Source: Candidatus Anammoximicrobium sp.
GTDB taxonomy: Bacteria > Planctomycetota > Planctomycetia > Pirellulales > Pirellulaceae
Assembly (NCBI GenBank): GCA_012515235.1
Contig: JAAYYU010000306.1
Coordinates: forward strand, 52,049 to 116,048
Direction of reading: 5' to 3'
Length of the DNA stretch: 64,000 nucleotides
Below are positions 62,433 through 64,000 of the stretch, piece by piece (within the stretch, counting starts at the first letter, position 1; the number at the start of each line of letters is the position of its first letter). A program made the position numbers and the translations under genes. Below the pieces are notes generated by a model. That model was not told where the DNA came from and made no database searches. It was given only the letters and a program-made list of their open reading frames with translations.

Positions 62433-63530
62433 TCACTCCCGGTGCGCTGCGGTCGATCCGCCCGGCCCCGCGGTCGGGCCGTCGCCGCCGCGCATCGGTC
62501 GCGGCGGGACGCTGCGGACCCGGGCAATCCCCCGCAACAGACGGCCCAGGATATCCGCTCCGGTGATGATGCGCTTGTCGGCCGGGGTCCAGACGAGGAT
62601 CAGGTCCTCGTCGATCACGTCATCTCCCGGCCAGTCGGGACGGACCGTCAGACGCCCCAGGACCTGGCCCAGCGGCAGCCTGCTGTCGCGGACGATCAGC
62701 GGGCGGTGACAGGGGCTCAGCGGATCGAAACTCTCGGCGTCGAAGAGCGCCTCGCGCAAAAACTCGTCCGCATCCATGACAAAGCGAGGTTCTCCCGAAG
62801 GATCGGTGATGACGACCCACTTTTTGCCAGACGCTTCGAGTTGCCGCAAGAAGGGATCCTCCGCCAAACGCTGGAAGTGCGGAAAGACCGGGAAGCCGTC
62901 CCGCAGCGGGAGGGCCAGGATGCTGAGCGGATCGAGACGCTCGCCCTCGTTCCCCACCGCCACGTCGTCCAGCGCCAGGAAGTTGACGGCGCCAGTGGCC
63001 TCCAAGCGGCCGACCTCCGTCCCGTCGTGGCGGGCGTGGTGCAACAGGACTTCCCGCAACTCCGCCTCGCGGAACCAGGGGATGCCCTCGGGCCCGATCC
63101 AGGAATCCAGCAGCTTGCCGACCGGCCGGGCGAACGGCCACAGCAACGCTTGATAGAGATGAAGCAGCGGAGCCAGCCGCGCCGCCATCGGCAACGCGTG
63201 GCGAGAGAAATAGGCCTGCGGAGCGATTTCGCCGATGAAGGTGATCGCCACGGTCGACAACAGGAACGCCGCCAGGCCGGACAGCAGCGAGTCGGCCAGC
63301 AGGGTGAGCAACACGTTGATCGCGACGTTTCCCAGCAGGATGGTCGTCAGGACGAAATTGGCGTCGCGACGCAGCGTCAGGACGCGCCGAGCGTCCCTGT
63401 CGCCCGCCTCGGCGGCGGCTTCCAGCCGCAACCGGCTCAGGCTAAAGACAGCCAGATTCAGGCCCGAAAAAGCCGCTGACTGGAACACGCAAAAAACGAT
63501 GCCCAGCCAGATCAGCGCTTCATGAAGCAT
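62433..63530 (-). CDS. CNNM/DUF21 membrane protein with CBS region
   Basis: The 365-residue product starts at ATG 63530 (GGAG 6 nt before). It has an N-terminal DUF21 (CNNM) membrane domain of about four helices: FCVFQSAAFSGLNLAVFSLS, NFVLTTILLGNVAINVLLTL and ITFIGEIAPQAYFSRHAL are visible. A cytoplasmic part with CBS-like segments follows (ILALPLRDGFPVFPHF, WVVITDPSGEPRFVMDADEFL). Related CorB/CorC proteins are linked to magnesium export or to cell-envelope functions. The far C-terminus is Gly/Pro-rich and does not show the usual CorC-HlyC domain clearly. It is the likely operon partner of cls. Confidence 0.85.
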   Translation of the reverse strand: MLHEALIWLGIVFCVFQSAAFSGLNLAVFSLSRLRLEAAAEAGDRDARRVLTLRRDANFVLTTILLGNVAINVLLTLLADSLLSGLAAFLLSTVAITFIGEIAPQAYFSRHALPMAARLAPLLHLYQALLWPFARPVGKLLDSWIGPEGIPWFREAELREVLLHHARHDGTEVGRLEATGAVNFLALDDVAVGNEGERLDPLSILALPLRDGFPVFPHFQRLAEDPFLRQLEASGKKWVVITDPSGEPRFVMDADEFLREALFDAESFDPLSPCHRPLIVRDSRLPLGQVLGRLTVRPDWPGDDVIDEDLILVWTPADKRIITGADILGRLLRGIARVRSVPPRPMRGGDGPTAGPGGSTAAHRE

Positions 63531-63900
63531 CCCGCTCTCCGGATTGTTGAACCGATCCGCGGCGGCGCGCCTGCCCACTCCGTACCGCCGGCCCGCCAGA
63601 CTGCATCGGGAACGAACGGTCGGCCGGCTGCGAGGTAGACTTGCCGCCTTCGCAGGCGGCAATTATAACGCCTGCAGCCGGCAAAAATACTCGGCGCTGC
63701 TGCCGTCGGCGGTTTTCCGCCTGCCAGGGCCAGCTTCCAGCGGGCGGTCCCGGTCCCTTTTCCGCACCCGCAAATGCGCGTGCCGGGCTTCGTCATTTCC
63801 CGTTGCCGGGACGAGGCGAGCGGCCAGACAATCCGCTGGGGCGACGTTCCCACTACACCCGCGGGCTGTTGATTTAGTCTGAAGTTCCCTTTTTGGTCAT
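63531..63900. other. Upstream region of the CNNM gene
   Basis: Promoter of the CNNM gene must be here. No gene on the plus strand was recognised, although a terminator follows at 63901. Confidence 0.35.
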
Positions 63901-63943
63901 AGCCCTAGTTCTTGTGCAACCGCACGGAATCAGGGCTTTTTTT
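63901..63943 (+). terminator. Intrinsic terminator, plus strand
   Basis: AGCCCT (63901) pairs with AGGGCT (63932), with an inner stem GTGC/GCAC and TTC/GAA, and is followed by seven T. This is a strong rho-independent terminator for a plus-strand transcript. No plus-strand gene is recognised within 2.9 kb upstream; a small RNA or leader, or attenuation of a gene beyond the window edge, would fit. Confidence 0.7.
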
Positions 63944-64000
63944 GTGCGCGGGAGAGAAATTCTGGTGCCGAAATGTTGGCATGTAAAATACTTCAAAATA

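Noticed and set aside
63841..63943. tRNA-like folding near the right edge
   Set aside because: No CCA end or anticodon arm; the hairpin with T-tract is a terminator.

Overview
The window (64 kb, clearly GC-rich) reads as chromosomal DNA of a planctomycete, most likely near the Pirellulales. That is an inference from gene content. There is a DUF1559 prepilin-like gene, a long minus-strand cassette of MoxR ATPase, von Willebrand A (VWA) proteins, a DUF4175-like protein and a giant coiled coil, and many secreted proteins with twin-arginine signals (Gfo/Idh/MocA oxidoreductase, TIM-barrel isomerases, amidohydrolase). The intergenic repeats are also of the type common in that phylum. No rRNA, tRNA, CRISPR array, phage module or intact insertion sequence was seen.

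Layout. 0-7 kb: a secretin cut by the left edge, an outer-envelope lipoprotein, a BON-domain protein encoded on the opposite strand and overlapping the lipoprotein gene, and a secreted DUF3352-like protein. 6.8-8.0 kb: gene-free DNA with a perfect 27-bp inverted repeat, a minus-strand terminator and a 73-bp tandem repeat. 8-30 kb: minus-strand genes. In transcription order these are two amidohydrolases, a prenyltransferase-repeat protein, two VWA proteins, a DUF4175-like protein, a 1357-residue coiled-coil protein, MoxR, a HerA-like ATPase, a zinc-ribbon/DUF4190 protein, a GNAT acetyltransferase, and an inactive/active M16 protease pair. 30-31 kb: a repeat-rich gap. 31-34 kb: a phosphonate operon (transporter, zinc alcohol dehydrogenase, PhnX). 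34.5-45 kb: a truncated DUF1559 gene, then carbohydrate-related secreted proteins and a ceramidase-like protein. 45-54 kb: purB, a class V aminotransferase, another TIM-barrel isomerase, a small membrane protein, and the RseP-type protease overlapping dxr. 54-64 kb: ftsH divergent from dxr, a membrane protein, an amino-acid permease, a thioredoxin-fold protein without cysteines, a hemerythrin-like protein, cardiolipin synthase and a CNNM/CorC-like protein.

How genes work together. Stop-start overlaps (TGA with ATG or GTG) tie together the VWA, DUF4175-like and coiled-coil genes, and the two amidohydrolase genes. The two M16 genes overlap by 14 bp and are probably translated as a pair, one subunit catalytic and the other not. 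The envelope theme is strong: secretin, BON protein, MoxR/VWA cassette, FtsH, RseP, cardiolipin synthase.

The most distinctive non-coding signal is a family of four palindromic elements, each exactly 97 bp (15486, 28179, 46857, 58290). They have near-perfect arms of about 33-35 bp and an asymmetric loop that shows two copies in each orientation. They look like miniature mobile elements or REP-like units, and they create spurious ORFs. Several other hairpins and short tandem repeats sit in the same window.
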